DNA from: Salipiger abyssi
GTDB taxonomy: Bacteria; Pseudomonadota; Alphaproteobacteria; Rhodobacterales; Rhodobacteraceae
Direction of reading: 5' to 3'
DNA length: 64,000 bases
NCBI RefSeq assembly: GCF_001975705.1
Contig: NZ_CP015089.1
Span: 67,421-131,420, forward strand
Shown: piece by piece, positions 62,583 to 64,000 of the stretch
How positions within the stretch are numbered: position 1 is the first letter of the stretch
Layout: every line of letters begins with the position of its first letter
The notes under the pieces: model-generated
What the model was told of the DNA's origin: nothing
The model's input: only the letters and a program-made list of their open reading frames with translations
The model's database searches: none
Translations under genes and position numbers: made by a program

Positions 62583-62993
62583 TTAAATAGACTGGTCAAA
62601 CCGTTGCGGTGAGGACACAGATTTTTGTGGCCGGGCGCCATCGCGGTCGTAGAGCCCGCTGAGGCTCTGGCGGTCGCGGATCCGGTCGATTTCGCGGGCC
62701 ACAGCGCTGGTCGCTTCGGTCATCCGGCGCAGCATCGCGAGGTCTGTCTGGATGAGTTCGCGCAGGTCGTGCAGTTTGCGGCGCAGCTTTTCGGCGGCGG
62801 GTTTTTCGCCGGCAAGCAGGTGGTCAGACTCGGCAAAGGTGGTCTCGATCTCGGCAAGCAGTTCGGTCTTGCGCGGGTAGAGCTCTTCGACCCGGGCGAG
62901 CTGGCCCTGCCCGATGGCGGCGATCTCGTCGCGCAGCAGACGGGCGAGCCGGTCGATCAGAAGCGTGGCGCTGGCGTGGGTTGCATCACTCAT
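62583..62993 (-). CDS. FlgN-like flagellar chaperone
   Basis: 136-aa, coiled-coil-rich cytoplasmic protein (LIDRLARLLRDEIAAIGQGQLARVEELYPRKTELLAEIETTF ... LRRKLHDLRELIQTDLAMLRRMTEATSAVAREIDRIRDRQSLSGLYDRDG). The pattern and the position next to flgJ-like and flgI genes fit FlgN, the chaperone for hook-associated proteins; sequence conservation is low. Overlaps the flgJ-like gene by 4 nt. Confidence 0.7.
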   Translation of the reverse strand: MSDATHASATLLIDRLARLLRDEIAAIGQGQLARVEELYPRKTELLAEIETTFAESDHLLAGEKPAAEKLRRKLHDLRELIQTDLAMLRRMTEATSAVAREIDRIRDRQSLSGLYDRDGARPQKSVSSPQRFDQSI

Positions 62994-63310
62994 GAGCCCT
63001 GCTCCTCGGTGCCCGACTGCGCATAGGCGGCAAGCGCATTGCGCAGGCTTGGCGAAATGCCGGCGCCGCCCTGCTCGACGATTTCGCGACCAAAGGCTTC
63101 GGCCAGGAAATAGCGCCAGGTTTCCTCTGCCTGCCCGCCGCCGAATTCGCCGATATCCACCTGCTTCAGCATCTCGTCGACCATCTGCGTGAGGAACATC
63201 GCCTCGAATTCCTTGGCGGCGCTGGCCGGCGCATCGGGTGCGACCGCGCCGGGCTGCGCGTGCTGCGCGCCGGTGACTTGCAGCGCGGCCATGCTGGTCT
63301 TGATATCCAT
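62990..63310 (-). CDS. Rod-binding protein (FlgJ N-domain / CheL-like)
   Basis: 106-aa protein equivalent to the N-terminal rod-assembly half of FlgJ, without the muramidase half: AAKEFEAMFLTQMVDEMLKQVDIGEFGGGQAEETWRYFLAEAFGREIVEQGGAGISPSLRNAL is the rod-binding block. In alphaproteobacteria this short form is often called CheL. The cell-wall-cutting function may be supplied by the lytic transglycosylase at the left end of the window. 12 nt after flgI. Confidence 0.88.
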   Translation of the reverse strand: MDIKTSMAALQVTGAQHAQPGAVAPDAPASAAKEFEAMFLTQMVDEMLKQVDIGEFGGGQAEETWRYFLAEAFGREIVEQGGAGISPSLRNALAAYAQSGTEEQGS

Positions 63311-63322
63311 CGCGCGCGCTCC

Positions 63323-64000
63323 TCAGATGATCTCGAGATCGGCGTGCAGCGCGCCCGCTGCCTTGATCGCCTGGAGAATGGAAATGGTCTGGGTGGCGGT
63401 CAGACCGATGGCGTTCAGCGCGTCCACAAGCCGTTGCAGGCTGACATCCGCGCCTTCGAGAATGGTGAAATGCGCCTCGCTTTCCTCGACCCCGACGCTG
63501 GTGCGCGGCACCACCACGGTCGTGCCGCCGATGGTCACCGGGTTGGGCTGGCTGACCATCGGATCTTCGCGCACCATCACCGTGAGCCCGCCCTGGCTGA
63601 CCGCGACCCGGTCGATGCGCACATCGGCACCGATCACGATGGTGCCTGAGCGCGCGTCGATCACCACCTTGGCGATGCTGTCGGGCTCCACCCGCAGGTT
63701 TTCGATCACCGAGAGCACTTCGGGCACGTCGCCCTTGCCCGAACCGCGCAGCCCGACCTCGACGGTGGCGGAGTCGAGCGCCCGTGCGGAATTCGACCCC
63801 ATGCGCTCCTGAATGGCCTCGGTCACGCGCATGGCAGTGGTGAAATCCGGGTTGCGCAGGTTGAGCCGGATCGAGTTGAGCGAGGTCAGCTCGAACTCCA
63901 CCTCGTTCTCGACCGTTGCGCCGTTTTCGATCCGGGCCACTGTCGGCACGCCCTCGACCACCGAAGCCGCCATGCCCTGCGCCGCGTATCCGGCGACGGC
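63323..64000 (-). CDS. flgI: Flagellar P-ring protein FlgI (5' part outside window)
   Basis: C-terminal 225 residues of FlgI, which forms the P-ring bushing in the periplasm. Signature segments: ARIENGATVENEVEF, RSGTIVIGADVRIDRVAVSQGGLTVMVREDPMVSQPNPVTIGGTTVVVPRTSV and FTILEGADVSLQRLVDALNAIGLTATQTISILQAIKAAGALHADLEII at the end. The frame remains open to the window edge; full length is about 365-370. Confidence 0.94.
   Translation of the reverse strand, partial: AVAGYAAQGMAASVVEGVPTVARIENGATVENEVEFELTSLNSIRLNLRNPDFTTAMRVTEAIQERMGSNSARALDSATVEVGLRGSGKGDVPEVLSVIENLRVEPDSIAKVVIDARSGTIVIGADVRIDRVAVSQGGLTVMVREDPMVSQPNPVTIGGTTVVVPRTSVGVEESEAHFTILEGADVSLQRLVDALNAIGLTATQTISILQAIKAAGALHADLEII

Overview
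The window is GC-rich DNA from an alphaproteobacterium, most likely Rhodobacteraceae/Roseobacteraceae (a Salipiger- or Yangia-like genome would fit, but genus is not resolved). Evidence: a FlaF/FlbT-type flagellar system with a CtrA-like box upstream of flagellin, a DUF1217 flagellar protein, a TAXI-type TRAP transporter, a monomeric NADP isocitrate dehydrogenase and a repABC replication module.

Layout. (1) 1-5.6 kb: flagellar export/rod genes flhA (cut by the left edge), a lytic transglycosylase, fliQ, fliE, flgC, flgB, divergent from fliI. (2) 5.6-10.1 kb: a complete repABC module with three parS-like palindromes, a counter-transcribed RNA gene between repB and repC and an AT-rich putative origin inside repC. 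The molecule is therefore probably a plasmid or chromid. (3) 10.1-12.1 kb: an aldo/keto reductase and an atypical SDR. (4) 12.2-16.5 kb: acdR/acdS (ACC deaminase) plus a stand-alone 2-oxoacid dehydrogenase E1, together suggesting ACC -> 2-oxobutyrate -> propionyl-CoA. (5) 16.5-30.6 kb: an eleven-gene minus-strand operon, divergent from a GntR regulator. It encodes an oligopeptide-type ABC importer, gamma-glutamyltransferase, M20 peptidase, TauE exporter, D-serine-dehydratase-like lyase, amidase, RidA and a D-amino-acid-dehydrogenase-like flavoprotein. This is the best candidate for an undescribed catabolic system. (6) 30.6-33.8 kb: a scarred junction zone with a tyrosine recombinase lacking its catalytic tyrosine, a flavin reductase, a LysR-LacI chimeric regulator and a vapBC toxin-antitoxin pair. 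(7) 33.8-38.6 kb: TAXI-TRAP transporter, class II aldolase and LysR. (8) 38.6-42.4 kb: LysR, amaB-like and amaA-like genes of pipecolate/lysine catabolism. (9) 43-48.4 kb: icd, small genes and three ABC-transporter genes. (10) 48.5-52.2 kb: a two-component system, a thioesterase and an internally shortened acyltransferase. (11) 52.2-64 kb: flagellar genes motE-like, a small membrane protein, fliM, fliL, fliF, fliH, fliN, fliP, fliG, DUF1217, flbT, flaF, flagellin, flgN-like, flgJ-like and flgI (cut by the right edge).

The two flagellar blocks look like parts of one set: the export gate, C-ring, MS-ring, rod and filament genes are split between them. The roughly 46 kb between them carries the replicon and catabolic cargo. 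Gene boundaries come from reading frames, ribosome-binding sites and overlaps. Functional names come from recognised family motifs; no database search was run.
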